Below are positions 23,919-35,450 of a stretch of DNA of 64,000 nucleotides, piece after piece (position 1 is the first letter of the stretch; every line of letters starts with the position of its first letter). The notes under the pieces are model-generated. The model was given only the letters and a program-made list of their open reading frames with translations, was not told where the DNA came from and did not search any database. Origin of the DNA: Rhytidiadelphus loreus (lineage: Eukaryota; Streptophyta; Bryopsida; Hypnales; Hylocomiaceae); assembly GCA_947034895.1 (NCBI GenBank), contig OX344762.1, forward strand, positions 33,584,760-33,648,759. The letters run 5' to 3'. The position numbers were made by a program, and so were the translations under genes.

Positions 23919-26204
23919 CCCTATCGTGACACACTTAATTCTCCATTTGTAGAAGATATTCCATTAAAAGGGCATACAGAATACCACCATTTTAACGAAA
24001 TTGACCATTTGTATAAATTTTCAATGGTGAAAATCATGAAAATACTTTACTCTTTCAATTGGGACCATTTTCAAAGCAAATGGAAAAGTGGAAGTTTGAA
24101 GATCTCAAATCAAGTGAAGTTGCTCAAAGTTGAAAAATGAAGTAAAATAAGCCAGCTTCTTCCACTAACGGACATAAATGGCTTTGGAGACCTCTCAACA
24201 ATCAAATATGTACCTTTTCAGTGAAAAATGAAAGTTTCAAGAAGGTTAACTTCTAAAAACTGCCCCAACAAAATTTAAAAACGGGCAAACGAATTTAACT
24301 GCCCACTTCAAAATGAGCTTGAAATTTCAGATCGACCAGGTATGGTCAATGAGACAGTTAGGGGTTAAGAATACCTACTCAAGTGTATTAATAATGGAAG
24401 AGATTAAATCTAAGATTAATAAAAATCTGAATAGTGCTATTCAATTAGACCAAATAATTATTGAATGAAAAGTGTGCAATAAATCACTATAGACTCTTAG
24501 AGTGTTACATTTGAACCCATCACAAAACTAGTTGTTTGGTGTTATTCATTTTATGAAGATTCAAATTATAGCATTTTTAATGGTCAATTTATTATGCTTA
24601 TTGTATTTGCACATATTATGTGTAACATTTGTACCATGTTTTAATTGCTTGCTTAAATAGAAGTGAAACATTTAAAAAAAGAAGATTGAGCGTACAATAT
24701 GAATTTATATCATAAAAATAAATGAACTCATTTCTAAAACTATTAATACGTAGGTGTCTAAAGACTTCAGGCGATACCGAAAGCGATTATAAACTATGTT
24801 TGTGTAACATTTCTTTAGCTTCCATAAAGAGTATATATGTGTCATTCTCATTAAAAGACATCCACACAATTGAATTGAAATTCAACTATAATGCATAGAT
24901 ATTTTTGGGTTTAGGTGTACTTCAGGCGTGCTTCAGGCCTAGCTCAAGCAAACCTCAAGCACAGTTTTACTATTGTCACTACAATGAACTTAGAAAACAA
25001 TGGGAAAGAAGTTTGTTGAAATTCTTTACTCAATTTCTTTTTTTAAAGTGTCCTCTAGGTGTGCTTGAGTTAGACTTGAAGCACACCTCATGCTCACCTC
25101 TCAGCACACCTCAAACACACTTGGGGGGTTACTTTAAAAGAATTTGCTTAAGTTCTTTATTCAGAAGAGGGTTTTGCATTAGGATGATAGTGTTGTAATT
25201 GCATGTTACTTAATTTTGAATAGGTACAAATTTTTATTATTACAATGTTGTGTTGGGGTACATAGTAATTTACGCATTATGTCTAATACTCTAATTGAAT
25301 AGTATTGTTCATATTTTAATCTTAGATTTTATCTCTTCCATTATTTATATACATCAATAGTATAATTTTATTATAAAATGGAACTATAAAGAATGAGGAC
25401 ATTTGGCATTGTTAATTTAATACAATTAAATTAAGTAAAAATCAATAAAAGAAAAGCCAGTCTTGAGATGTGAAGAAAAGAACTGACATTGAAGAAAATT
25501 TATGAGCATTGGAGAAAATCTTCTAAATTGTAGTAGGAATAGAAAGTCTAATAATGTGTGGATGTGTGTAGTAAAGTTTATAATTTATTTAACTATCTTC
25601 AAACCTTATTGTAATTTTTGTCATACATTTTCAATATTGATGACTATCAATGAAATATTATGAATCTTACAATGTGATATAATTATCAAGTATGCAAAAT
25701 TCATTTAGACTTCACATTAGGGGTTTAGAGTTAAGGTATTGACAATTTGAGGATGAAATGTACTAAGGTAGGAGGTTCTAAAATGTATACTATTTGTACA
25801 TGTTGGTTTTTCATAGCCCTTAGTAATGTATCCAAAGTGTACATTCTAGGAGGTGAGCCATTTTGGGGCCCTATTCCATTTCAATTACAAAATTTAATAA
25901 CTAATTACACAAAGCTCCAAAAAATATTAAAAACATTTTGGGTTAGGTGAGAATTCCACTTGTCCTTTAGAAAAACATTTATTGACTTTTTTTTAAAGAT
26001 GTTTCACCTACCCAAAATTCAACTTTATCCCCTTACAAAATCCACGTATAGCAGTATAGACCTCCTACCATTTGTGTCAAAAGAAAAATTAAAAAAATTA
26101 AAAATTGAAAATCAGCATGCCCCAAGCCCAAATGAGCATGCCAGCATGCTCATTAAACTTATGTCTAGCCATAATTTCATTAAACTTATGTCCAGCCATA
26201 ATTG
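23919..26204. other. AT-rich stretch within the 20 kb element
   Basis: No gene was recognised. It includes an inverted-repeat pair (see 24383-25358) and a Leu/Ser-type frame at 24905-25198 made of repeated 'CAGGCGTGCTTCAGG' and 'CACACCTCA' words rather than a protein domain. Confidence 0.3.
24383..25358. repeat. Inverted repeat pair, possible ~1 kb inserted element
   Basis: About 75 bp at 24383-24455 (including AATGGAAGAGATTAAATCTA and CTATTCAATTAGA) recurs in inverted orientation at 25282-25358 with few changes. It could be the terminal repeats of a small non-autonomous element of about 976 bp. No clear target duplication was identified. Confidence 0.5.
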
Positions 26205-27120
26205 AAGGCTAAATGCGGTGGAGATAGCAATTGTTAATCTGGACGCTTCATTGCTGTCGAGGGCCCAGATTGCACGGCCCTCCCTGAAATTTGAGTGTGC
26301 CTGGAGATTTGGGTTCCCACGCCTTCCCTCTCTCCGCTGCGCCTTCCTTCCCCCGCCGCGCCTGTTGTTCCACCGCCTGATGCGATGCTCTTCTCCGCCC
26401 CGCCTGTTGTTCCTCATTGTGGCGATTGCAATGTTAGGGTGTCTTTGAGTGCTTGAGAAGTGTGGTTAGGATTTAGGGTGGTAACGCAGTTGTTGAAAAT
26501 TTCTTGGGGAGCGCAACGTTTGCTGCTTCGTCGAATTTTGGGGGAGGTTGTGTGTGAAGCTCGTTTTTGGTTTCGTGTGAAGCTCGTTTAGGGTTCCCGC
26601 GCCTTCCCGCGCCTTCCCGCGCCTTCCCTCTCTCCATCCGCAGTTGAAGTTTGCAGGTACAGCGGATTTGAAACTTTTGCTGATTTTTTTGTTAGTTTGT
26701 TAGTGCATTGCAATGCAAAGCTGTTGAATTCTCAATTTTGAAGCTTTTAGTTCGTGTAGGGTTTAGGTTTGAGGTTTTGGTCAGTTAGTTTTGGAGCATT
26801 GCAATTTCATCGATGAGAGATTGTCCACGTTGAATTTGTTGTCTGTTGTTGCGCTAAATTGGTTGCAAGTTTGTTTTCTGTGTGTGCAAGTCGTGGCTCA
26901 GTTTTGCAACATTGCAATTCTTCCATTCAAAGCTTGTACATTTGTTGATGTGTGCAACTGTTGTGGCCTTGGATTCAGTTGTTTTCTTGATGATTCAATT
27001 TTTTTTTAAATCCTGCTCTGCTGTATTTCGAACTGCTGAGAGTCTAGGGTTTAGTCGTTGGAAATTGGTGTGACAGTATTCAAAAATCAGTTGTTCATGG
27101 CAATTTAAGTCGATGGCAAT
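26205..27120. other. CpG-richer leader-like region
   Basis: Composition changes to GC- and CT-rich near 26210-26650, with a ~10 bp 'CGCGCCTTCC' unit repeated three times at 26597-26629. It then becomes T/G-rich, as in plant 5' leaders or introns. No open frame has domain content. It could be the promoter and leader of the plus-strand genes that follow. Confidence 0.3.
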
Positions 27121-27187
27121 TTAACTCAATGGTAGTTTAACTCGATAATGCATTTTTTGAAGGTTTTCAGTCGCAGAACCGTCAGAT

Positions 27188-27662
27188 TTTAACTCGATTC
27201 GAATTAAAATTCTAAAGAAACTCACTCACAGACCTGGCAATCATGTAGACCACAACAATAGAAAGAGACAAAATTAATTTTTTTAAACTCGAGCCGAGTT
27301 AAAAAGCCAACAAAGACAACTCGGCTCGCAATATTTAACTCGAGCCGAGTTAAATGAAAGAAAAGCAAGTTTATGAAACCAATTTAACTCGAACCGAGTT
27401 AAAGAACGAAACCGCCTACAAACATTTAACTCGAACCAAGTTAAATAACTAAGTCATTACAAAGAAACCTGGCATGACATGTAAAACTCACATTCACATA
27501 CCCTCGAATTACATGACACTCTGAAACATAAGAAAAGTGAAATAGATGACATTTAATTCGAGTCGAGTTAAAACACTGAAGCACTCAGTAGACATAGAAG
27601 AGTAGCAGAAGGAAAATGATTTCAATAGATTATGAAACAATGTTTAACTCGAGTCGAGTTAA
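27188..27662. promoter_or_regulatory. Second array of TTAACTCGA-N-TCGAGTTAA near-palindromes
   Basis: Seven copies lie near 27188, 27283, 27333, 27383, 27425, 27553 and 27643, with half-sites just upstream at 27121-27150. The last copy ends 30 bp before the first plus-strand ATG at 27693. Spacing is irregular, so this is not a simple tandem repeat. The same motif controls or marks the opposite gene set at 19.6-20.4 kb. Confidence 0.8.
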
Positions 27663-27692
27663 TAGTGTCAGCTGTTATATGGTTGTGCAGCA

Positions 27693-30620
27693 ATGGAGAC
27701 ACAAGTCGCTAGCCTGGAGGTGTACCTGAAACGTTTTATCATCCCTGAAGAAAACCGGGACGAGTTCGGAGACGCCAACATGCTTGGTGAATGTTGGGAG
27801 TGGCAGGAACCTCATGAAGTTGAATACTGGATAATTGTCCTCGTTCCCATGAACCAGCACCTCTCTTTCCGAACGAAATACAAGAAGGTTGAAGGCAACC
27901 TCCCCGTCACACTGACGGAGGCTGTGTGAGAGGTTTTAACTAGTCCAAATGGACTTCTTTTCATTTGCTGCAAGACAGTCGATCCCCAGCAAAAAGAGGA
28001 GTACATATTTTCATACGTCGTGAACAGCCAAAAAACAACATTCTCCGTGTCTATCTACTACAGGTCGCTGGAAAACACCGACTACCAGGCGCTTCAGAAG
28101 ATCATCGAGAAACAACTTGAAGAGAAGAGATGGAAAACAAAAGACGGAGGCCCTCCGCAATCAGTGACACTGGCATCCAGGGTGAACTCCCTCGTCACCG
28201 GATTTGATCAGCTGAAGGCTTCATTGGCTAGCCGAAGCGACAGACTGCAGCCAGTATCTTTCACGTGTGATTACAGCAATCAACCAAGTCACGGATCCCT
28301 CATGATAGTAACACCCGAGACTGGTCGAAGCCACACTCGTCTCAAGCACACGGAACGTTTTGGGCGGGGAGAACCATCTGGGTCTCCATCCAAGGCGCCA
28401 AAACCACGAGGAGTCACGAAACGAAAGGATACCCTGGTACCCGAAAACAACCTGTTTTCCGAGATTGTAGACATTCCGCAGGACATTGGCGGAAAGGTAA
28501 AGGGCATCGACTACGAGGTGGCATGTAAATCATATTCCGATTACTGGTCAGCATGCACATGATCTTACGTTGGAGGGATTGGGGAGAAGTATGAGATTTC
28601 CATAGACCAGCTGGAAAAGCCGCCCCAGAATCTCAACATTCGAGTGTTGGAAGAGTAGGGTGTGATGAGTTTGCTCAACTTCTTCATCAATATGCCTGAC
28701 CCCGACAAGAAGATGACGCTTTGTGCTTATCCACAAGGGCAAAGATCCAAGCCTGCAAAGTTCGAGGACGTGAAGGATGGAAAGTTCTGGATGGTGAATG
28801 GCCAACACTATTACACTGTGTGGCAGCCTCCCAACAAATGCAAGGGATGGAGCAGATTCCTGATGAGAAGAAGGCGAAGTTCAAGAAATGGGATTGCTTT
28901 GTCGTCTGGAACAAGGACAACAGTGTCATCAAGAAAATCTCGGCATATTATAATAGGGTCAATCATTTCCAGAACTTCATGCCAACATGGTCGACCAACA
29001 TTTTGGCATCGAGGTCTGTCTGGACAAGCATGGGAAGTCCAGCACCGCCAAGAGAACCTACAGAGCTTGGAAAGATGGTAACCCCGACTAGGAAGTCGAA
29101 GGCTAACGGCAACAATCAGAGATTGTTTGCGGTAAGTTCATCACCTTATCTCGAGTCGAGTTAAAATCCTTAATGGTCTTCCTAGTCTGCATCTCTCTAG
29201 TTTTAACTCGGATCGAGTTAAGATTTCCACTGACTCCGTGGATCCGTGAATTTGCAGGAGTTTAAGACCGCCATCAAGCTCAGGTTCTCTATGATTGACA
29301 TCAAGAAGAACTAGGACTATCTGAGCAAGAAGAACCAGAGAGAAATTGACATTCACAATGAGATCAAACTCATTACAGCTTCTCAGGATGTCTACGACCT
29401 CTGGGCCGAGGTAATCTCCAGTCAGTCGCAAGGGGGGCTCATCGACCCAGACACTTTGATGGCATTCAAGGACGTCAAGGGTTGGGACGGAGATAAGGAT
29501 GGAGTCATATCTCGGGAGTTCTTCAAGTGGATCGGGAACATTACTGAGAATGACCTCGGGAGGCTAGCGTTGCATCTCCTGTTCCGAACAAAGAACCGAG
29601 CGCACGGGCATCCAAAGGTTGTCATGAAGGCACCTAAGTTAGTCCTCCCTGACTGCTACAGTGCGAAGGACTGGCTCGAACGAACCAAGAGGAAGGCCGT
29701 TGTGAGGATTCAGCTTCACAACCTGGACTCGAAGCTCAGGTTGTTTGACAACGATGGGAACTCCAGGAAGAAAGTATGGAAGGACTTCAAGCGTGACTAT
29801 AACGTGCAAAGGCCACAAAGAACACGCTGCTCATGGGGCCAGGGGAGACCTTCTTTACTCAAATGAAGATGCCTTCCAATAAGAAGAAGACCATCGATGA
29901 GCTGTCTCCTATGGCCAAGGAGTTTTTCAAAGTTTTCTTGCAGAGCAAGGGTCGGTTCCTGAAGTTAGAGGAGAGCGCTTTTTTCAAACCCTACGAAATG
30001 AATGACGACGAGCTCGGAAACTGGGATGCAAATGTCTGGAATGAGGAGGTGCAGTCGAGGATCAAGTTGGCGGTTATCGACTTCAGAAACGTCCCGGGGT
30101 CATCAACAAGGGTCCGAACGACAGCAAGTCTTTATACTTTGAGAAATTCATGGGTATTCTTGGAGATGACCCTGAGACAGACCTCACCGATCCAGAGGTG
30201 TATTTGTGGATTGCAGGGGAGAAGGAGGTGGAACTGGAACTCCGTGGATTTGTCAGGACTTCCATTTTCGGGAAGAACTACTCAGTGCACTACGCCGATT
30301 ACATTCCGTCCAATTTCGAGAGGATTGGAGACGTCCCAGAAAGGAGTACTCGCACAAGGGATCCTATCCAGCTACTCTTCCTTGTGAAGAATGGGGCCAC
30401 CATGAAGAATCGCAATATTCCGAGGTCTTTTTTCGTATCCCCGAAATCGCACTGCAACACGAGAAGGCAGACAGTGGAGGTCGAGTATAGGATCTACAAC
30501 ACGGAACTCCGAATGGAGTTTTATTTGAGAGTGCTGGACCACTTCGTCAGTGCAAGGGATGTCATGCTGTCATATTTTGCTGGAGGCAAATTCACATGTG
30601 CTGCGTGGATGAGTGTCTAG
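27693..30620 (+). pseudogene. Plus-strand gene A of the 20 kb element, unknown function, multiply broken
   Basis: A probable acceptor (GTGCAG) is followed by an ATG at 27693. The frame continues past a TGA at 27926-27928 (a TGG or CGA codon one change away), then TGA at 28561 and TAG at ~28656. A frameshift follows near 28840, and an intron at about 29132-29257 that contains two palindromic motif copies. A second long exon (29258-30620) holds further stops and a frameshift near 30100. The predicted protein is long (roughly 900 codons), hydrophilic and rich in Lys, Asp and Trp. One segment, WDGDKDGVISREFFKWIG, resembles an EF-hand loop but lacks the usual Glu at position 12. No family is recognised. 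The consistent codon-level coding texture over 2.9 kb shows that it was once a real gene. Confidence 0.55.
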
Positions 30621-30956
30621 CCGTACCAGAATTTGTATCTGTGAATCCCCCTACCAACACTTTATCTCGAGTCGAGTGAAAATTATTTCTGATATCTGAT
30701 TATCTGATAGGCTGCTCTCGTTCTTCCCAATGCCTGTCATAAATGAACTGGCTTTAACTCGAGTCGAGTGGAATCTGTTGTTGATATCTTTTAAGAGTGG
30801 TTGCTCTAGTTTTCCCTAATTCCCATCAGACTTTAAATCACTTTAAAATGTATTGCTGGGATCTACTCATCTGATAGACTGCTCATGTCCCCCCCCAAGT
30901 TTTGTCAGAACTAAAATGACTTTAACTCGAGTCAAATGAAATCTTATGTTCAGATG
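30621..30956. promoter_or_regulatory. Intergenic or intron segment with three palindromic motif copies
   Basis: Motif copies lie near 30661, 30753 and 30921, embedded in three loosely repeated ~90 bp units that share 'TGATATCTGAT...GATAGACTGCTC'-like words. It separates genes A and B. Confidence 0.6.
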
Positions 30957-30981
30957 TCTTGCTCTTGTCCGTCATCTATAG

Positions 30982-32431
30982 ATGCTGTCGCTGGATCATT
31001 TCGTTGTCGCGGATAGCAAAAAGAAAAATGAGTTTCTGGCCTTGTGCGTCGAGTCCGAGAACATGGACAAGGATGATTTCCTTGACTCTGTTTACTTCCT
31101 AGATGAGGAAGACTTTGAAGGCAACAAGGCGCGGCTATCGCCATCCTCGCGAAAGGGGAAGGAGCCTGCTCGACAATACCGCAAACAGATCCCTGATCTG
31201 TCACAAAGAGATGAAGTGATCAAATCAGGGTTGTCTATCTGGACGTGACGTGGGCTTTTCACGTCCGGATGTCATGATGCGTCCGTCCTGATGCGTCGAT
31301 ATTGCCGTCAGCCCAAAAAAAAAAAAAAAAAAAAATTTTTTTTTTTTTGATAGCCAGTTCGGCACCCTGGAGCAAACCAGTGAACAACCAGGTCGTCAAA
31401 AAAAAAAAAATTTTTTTTTTTTTTTTTTTTTTGGACGGCCAGTCCGTCCACCGTTCAGGTCGACAATTTGACCGTCCAGGTGACGGCCCGACCGTCCCAG
31501 TGGACGGACTACCCGTCAAGGTGGACAAACCACCCGTCCAGGTCGACGGACGGACTGTCCAGCGAAAAAAAAAAAAAATTTAAAAAAAAAAAAAAATCCT
31601 GACGGACGCCAGAGTTGAATCCTAACGTCCGTCCGGACATCCTGACGGGCGGACAGGACGTGACGGTGACAACCCTAGATCAAATTGGCGGACGACACCG
31701 AAGAAGGCCCGGCACAATGGACGGATCCGGTTGAGACTGCCTTGGGTTTGAGTGCTGGAATGCCAAATATTTCGGTTCCCAATCTTGAACCGAGTGAGAT
31801 GAAGGGATCCTCAGGTTCTTCGGCTCAAGAGCATCAGATGCCAGTCTCGCGGCCTTGGGTCTCGCAGAAGAGGAAGGCCCGACCCCCTCCGTCTGAAGCA
31901 CCGGTCAGTCAGCAGTGGATTTTGAATGTGATCCAGAAGAACAATGAAGCCGAGGAAAGAAAACGGAGGGAAGAACGTGAAGAGATAAGGGAGGAGAACA
32001 AGCGGGCCCGTCAGGAGAACAAGGACATGTTCTCGAAGTTGCTTGAGTCCTTGCCGGATGTCATGATGAAGATGATAGCCGCACGTCCGATGATGATGTT
32101 CGATCCGACTGTTGTGCCATCGCAGCTCATGATAGCAAATCAGGCGCAAGGATCAACTGATAGTGCAAGGTTGGCACAGTCGCCGTCACTTAATGTCACG
32201 GGGGTGCCGTCCGCATCCGAGAATTTGATGGCACAAGCGTCTCCGGGATTTGTACCTAATCAAGTCGAGTCGAGCTCTACGCCAGACCAGGTGGAAGCTG
32301 GACCAGAGCACGACGATGCTGCCCTAGACCAGGACGAAGCAACACCGAACCAGGACGAATCTGGACCTGTGGATGAGCCCGAGGAGTCACAGGACCCTGT
32401 GACCAGTATATCTCCAAGTTGTTCCCTGTGA
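30982..32431 (+). pseudogene. Plus-strand gene B, coiled-coil protein split by a hAT element
   Basis: The 5' part (30982-31225) encodes an acidic-basic segment and is interrupted by a hAT-type insertion. The 3' part runs 31686-32431. Dropping the insertion and one copy of its 8-base duplication joins the two parts in the same frame without a stop, so the insertion is the only evident lesion. The protein would be about 330 residues, with no recognised domain. It has a strongly charged Glu/Arg/Lys helix (about 31945-32030, EERKRREEREEIREENKRA), then a Met-rich stretch and a Pro/Asp/Gln-rich tail of repeated '(P/L)(D/N)QDE' phrases. It may be a DNA- or chromatin-associated accessory protein; function unknown. 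Confidence 0.55.
31226..31677. mobile_element. hAT-type non-autonomous element, copy 1
   Basis: A 452 bp element with ends CAGGGTTGTC and GACAACCCTA, flanked by an exact 8-base duplication GATCAAAT (31218-31225 and 31678-31685), which identifies the hAT superfamily. The interior is rich in GACGG/CCGTC words and contains A-run/T-run palindromes (about 31314-31349, 31399-31432, 31565-31596). It is inserted in a coding exon of gene B. Confidence 0.92.
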
Positions 32432-32448
32432 CTCCCTGAGCCTACGTT

Positions 32449-32468
32449 TCAACTCGATTCGAGTTGAA
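32449..32468. promoter_or_regulatory. Single palindromic motif copy between genes B and C
   Basis: TTTCAACTCGATTCGAGTTG, a variant of the 19-base motif, lies 18 bp after the gene B stop codon. Confidence 0.7.
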
Positions 32469-32621
32469 TTGCTTCCGAGTTTTCATGGATAGTTTAGAAC
32501 AATGATTAGCAAAATAGGCTGAGCTTTCATAGTCCATTGCGAATATTGTACCATTTTCTCTTTCATAGAGACATTGTAATATATTTTTTTCTCACAAATC
32601 ATTGTCTGGCTTGAATTCCGC

Positions 32622-34532
32622 AGTGGGGACCTCCATGTGTGTCACAAATGTTGCTCTCCATGTTGCCTCCGATGCTACAATCACTATGCCAGAGGCATCC
32701 CTTCAACACGTGATTCACGAGTCTGTGGATGTCAACAATGATCCGCCATAGGAGACGTGTCCTGCGGAAGAGAGAATCAAGGATGATGGTCTTACAGGCC
32801 ATGACGTTGAGGTACTCGAAGTCATTCCAAAGGTCCCTCATGTTATCAATGTCATTCACGAAGTCTAGGAGGGTATGGAAGTCATCCCCAATGTTCCTGA
32901 GATGCAAGAAATCATTGCCGATGAACTTGAGGTGCTCAAAGTTATTCCGGGTGTTGCTGAGGTGGTGACAGATGATGTTCCTTGCAATGAACAGCAAGAT
33001 ACAGAAATGTCGCCTCCCAAAGTCTCGGTGGAAGATGCGGTACGTACTTTGTCTTGTATGTAGTAGTGTGTGTCGTCATGGTCGCTGTGTCTGACATTGG
33101 TTGAATACATTGGTTGTTTTTCGCCTTCCCTATCGACTTTGCCCCGGTTTAATTTTTGATGTCTCTGTTCCTTATGAGCAGGGTACCAGTGAGGGGATCG
33201 TAGGTGATTTAATGGCGGATGTTCAAATTCGTAGTCCGTTCACATCCAGATTCAATAAGAAATGGCTCAATGTCGTTCTAGATCTGAATGGACTTCTGTG
33301 CTTTTGTGATGATATGAGATATCACATAAAAGAAAGGAGAATATGCTCTCTTCACGAGGTAGTCCCGAGAGCGGAGAGTTTCATCATGGAAATGGAAAGG
33401 GTCACTTTCCGACCCCATGTCAGAAGGTTCGTGCGGGAGTTGACCTCCTTTGCAAACGTCGTTATTTGGAGCTCCATGGATCAATCCTATGCCAAGCTCG
33501 CTGTTAATTGTCTCTTCCACGGCCTAACGCCCCCCTTCGGTGTCCTCGGCCAAGAACAATGTAACGTCATGAAATCTAGAGACGGGAATGGCATGCTAAA
33601 GAACTACAGGTTGAGGGGATCACGCAAGGACCTCTTTCTTAAGCCACTGGAAAGGTTGTACAAACTGAAGGGGTCCATCTTCACGAAGGAAAACACTATA
33701 ATAGTAGATGACTGCCCTGAGAAACACTTCATGAATGATCCTACGAACGTAGTGCTTCTAGACTCGTGGTGTTTTGACGGACAGGGGCCGAGAGATGGGA
33801 TTCTCATATTTGAACTCCTACCTTGGATTAAGAAACTGCATGTAGAGAGGCCGTGGGAAATGTTTTCTTTCCGTAGAGACAATGCTATAGGGGGCATCCA
33901 TTTCATGCCAGGGTAGTCTATCCGGACGTGACGTGGGCTTTTCACGTCCGGATGTCATGACGCGTTCTAACGCGTCGGTATTGCCGTCAGCCCAAAAAAA
34001 AAAAAAAAAAAATTTTTTTTTTTTTTTTTTTTTTGGACGGCTTGTCCGTCGACTAGACGGCCAGTCCGTCCACTGTTCAGGTCGACAATTTGACCGTCCA
34101 GGTGACGGCCCGACCGTTCCAGTGGACGGACTACCCGTCAAGGTGGACAAACCACCCGTCCAGGTCGACGGACGGACTGTCCAGCGAAAAAAAAAAAAAA
34201 AAAAAAAAAAATTTTTTTTTTTTTTTTTTTTTTTAAATCCTGACGGACGCCAGGGTTGAATCCTGACGTCCGTCTGGACATCCTGACGGACGGACAGGAC
34301 GTGACGGTGACAACCCTGTCTCATGCATGACGCCGACCAATCCAAATATAGGGAACTTCAGAGGGCACTTGCGTTCTCTAATAGACTTCATAGAGAACGG
34401 AAAGTGGATGAATTCGGGCATGTCATTCCTTTGCTGAAACCACGCGCAATGCAGGCAACGAAGCGCAAGGAACTCACCCATGAAGACATCTATTTCCGTC
34501 CTTGTCCGCCTCCAGAACAAACTAGTCTATAG
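32622..34532 (+). pseudogene. Plus-strand gene C, FCP1/HAD-phosphatase-like protein broken by stops and a hAT element
   Basis: Exon 1 (32622-33039, acceptor CCGCAG) encodes Val/Ile/Glu-rich repeats such as EVIPKVPHV and EVIPNVPEM, with two in-frame TAG codons that were probably CAG. Exon 2 (from 33182) encodes an FCP1-homology domain. KWLNVVLDLNGLLC matches the first HAD motif, VVIWSSM the second, and IIVDDCPEKHF the acidic motif. These enzymes remove phosphate from Ser/Thr, classically on the RNA polymerase II tail. The second catalytic Asp (DxD) is Asn here, so activity is doubtful. A hAT element at 33909-34318 adds a premature stop. Beyond it the frame continues in phase to 34532. The intron 33040-33181 has GT-AG ends and keeps phase 0. 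Confidence 0.7.
33909..34318. mobile_element. hAT-type non-autonomous element, copy 2
   Basis: A 410 bp element of the same family as 31226-31677, starting CAGGGTAGTC and ending GACAACCCTG. It is flanked by TTTCATGC on the left (33901-33908) and TCTCATGC on the right (34319-34326), a 7-of-8 match. A-run/T-run palindromes lie at about 33994-34034 and 34186-34234. It is inserted near the 3' end of the FCP1-like coding exon. Confidence 0.9.
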
Positions 34533-34636
34533 GACTTCTAGAAATTTGTAGACGATGTAGTTGTGTTTGAGAGGATACGCCTTAAAATGTAATTATTATT
34601 GTTTTATCAAATACAATTCATCATTCATAATTGCAG

Positions 34637-35377
34637 TGGAATATCTCTGTGTTGTGCCCAAGAGTTAAGGGATGCTTTGGCTCCTGTAATTCGGCATGTC
34701 ATATATTCAGAGGCTACTGCACAATCGACAATGGATTTTTCAATGATGGCGTTGTTGATAGTCCTCCCAACGGAGGGAAGCGCCCCAAATTAGTACACTC
34801 TCCATCTCCTCTGAAATCCCGTTCACAAACTCCACGGGATCGGTCGATGGTGAATCTGGAAACGCAGAGGAAGCTCTATGATGAAGAAGTGGCCGTGTGG
34901 TGGCCATTGAGGAGGTGTGTTATCATTGATTGAGTGAAATGTGTGCAAAAATATCTTTCTTTATGTTTTTGCTTTATAGTTGTTGTAGGAATGTAGGTTA
35001 TGAATGTCTTATTTTATTGGTTTTGGCAGGTGCAGGATTCAATGCCTACCATGTTGGGCAACACTTCAAAGGGCGTTAAGAGTATACAAATGGAGAAACG
35101 GATTGTAGTAGTTGAAGGCCCACTACCTCGTTTGTCTTCTTTGGATATTGTAAAACAACAATGCAAAAGAAATGATGGATTCGTAAAACGACAATGTAAA
35201 AGAAATGATGGATTGCCTCCTCTTTATTGTGGTAGGTGGGATGCTTGGGAGTGGAGGTCCTTGAAGAAACAACGACGAGAGAATGCGCACCAATTATCTG
35301 CTAAAAGTACTGGATATAGTCGAGGGCCAAAAATATTAAAGGCAATGCAAATTTTGAAGAGTAGGTCACAGTCATAG
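34637..35377 (+). pseudogene. Plus-strand gene D or last exons of gene C, unknown function
   Basis: Two coding-like segments follow gene C. The first, about 34637-34914, begins after a GCAG acceptor and carries several Cys (LCPRVKGCFGSCNSACHIF) and a Ser/Pro/Arg-rich basic stretch. The second, 35032-35377, begins after TTGGCAG. It contains a directly repeated QCKRNDG motif and a Lys/Arg-rich tail that could be a nuclear localisation signal. The donor after the first segment (AGGAGG|TGTG) is not convincing, so the exon structure is tentative. No domain is recognised. Confidence 0.4.
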
Positions 35378-35450
35378 TATATAGAGTTAGCATGATGTTT
35401 AGGAAATATTAAAGGCAATGCAGATTTTGAAGAGTAGGTCGTAGTCATAG
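35330..35450. repeat. ~72 bp tandem duplication at the gene D 3' end
   Basis: The sequence around AATATTAAAGGCAATGCA...TTTTGAAGAGTAGGTC (35332-35368) recurs at 35404-35442, followed both times by 'agtcatagta'. The duplication extends beyond the stop codon. Confidence 0.75.

Noticed and set aside
19637..27662. Repeated palindromes as a CRISPR array
   Set aside because: Spacing is irregular, repeats are degenerate and short, spacers are similar to each other, and the DNA is plant nuclear.
29480..29530. EF-hand calcium-binding domain in gene A
   Set aside because: The loop DGDKDGVISREF lacks the Glu at position 12 and there is no second EF-hand; treated as a chance resemblance.
31302..31583. 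Reading frames on both strands through the hAT copy, with poly-Lys and poly-Phe
   Set aside because: They are translations of A-run/T-run palindromes in a non-coding element; the same artefact recurs at 33933-34345.
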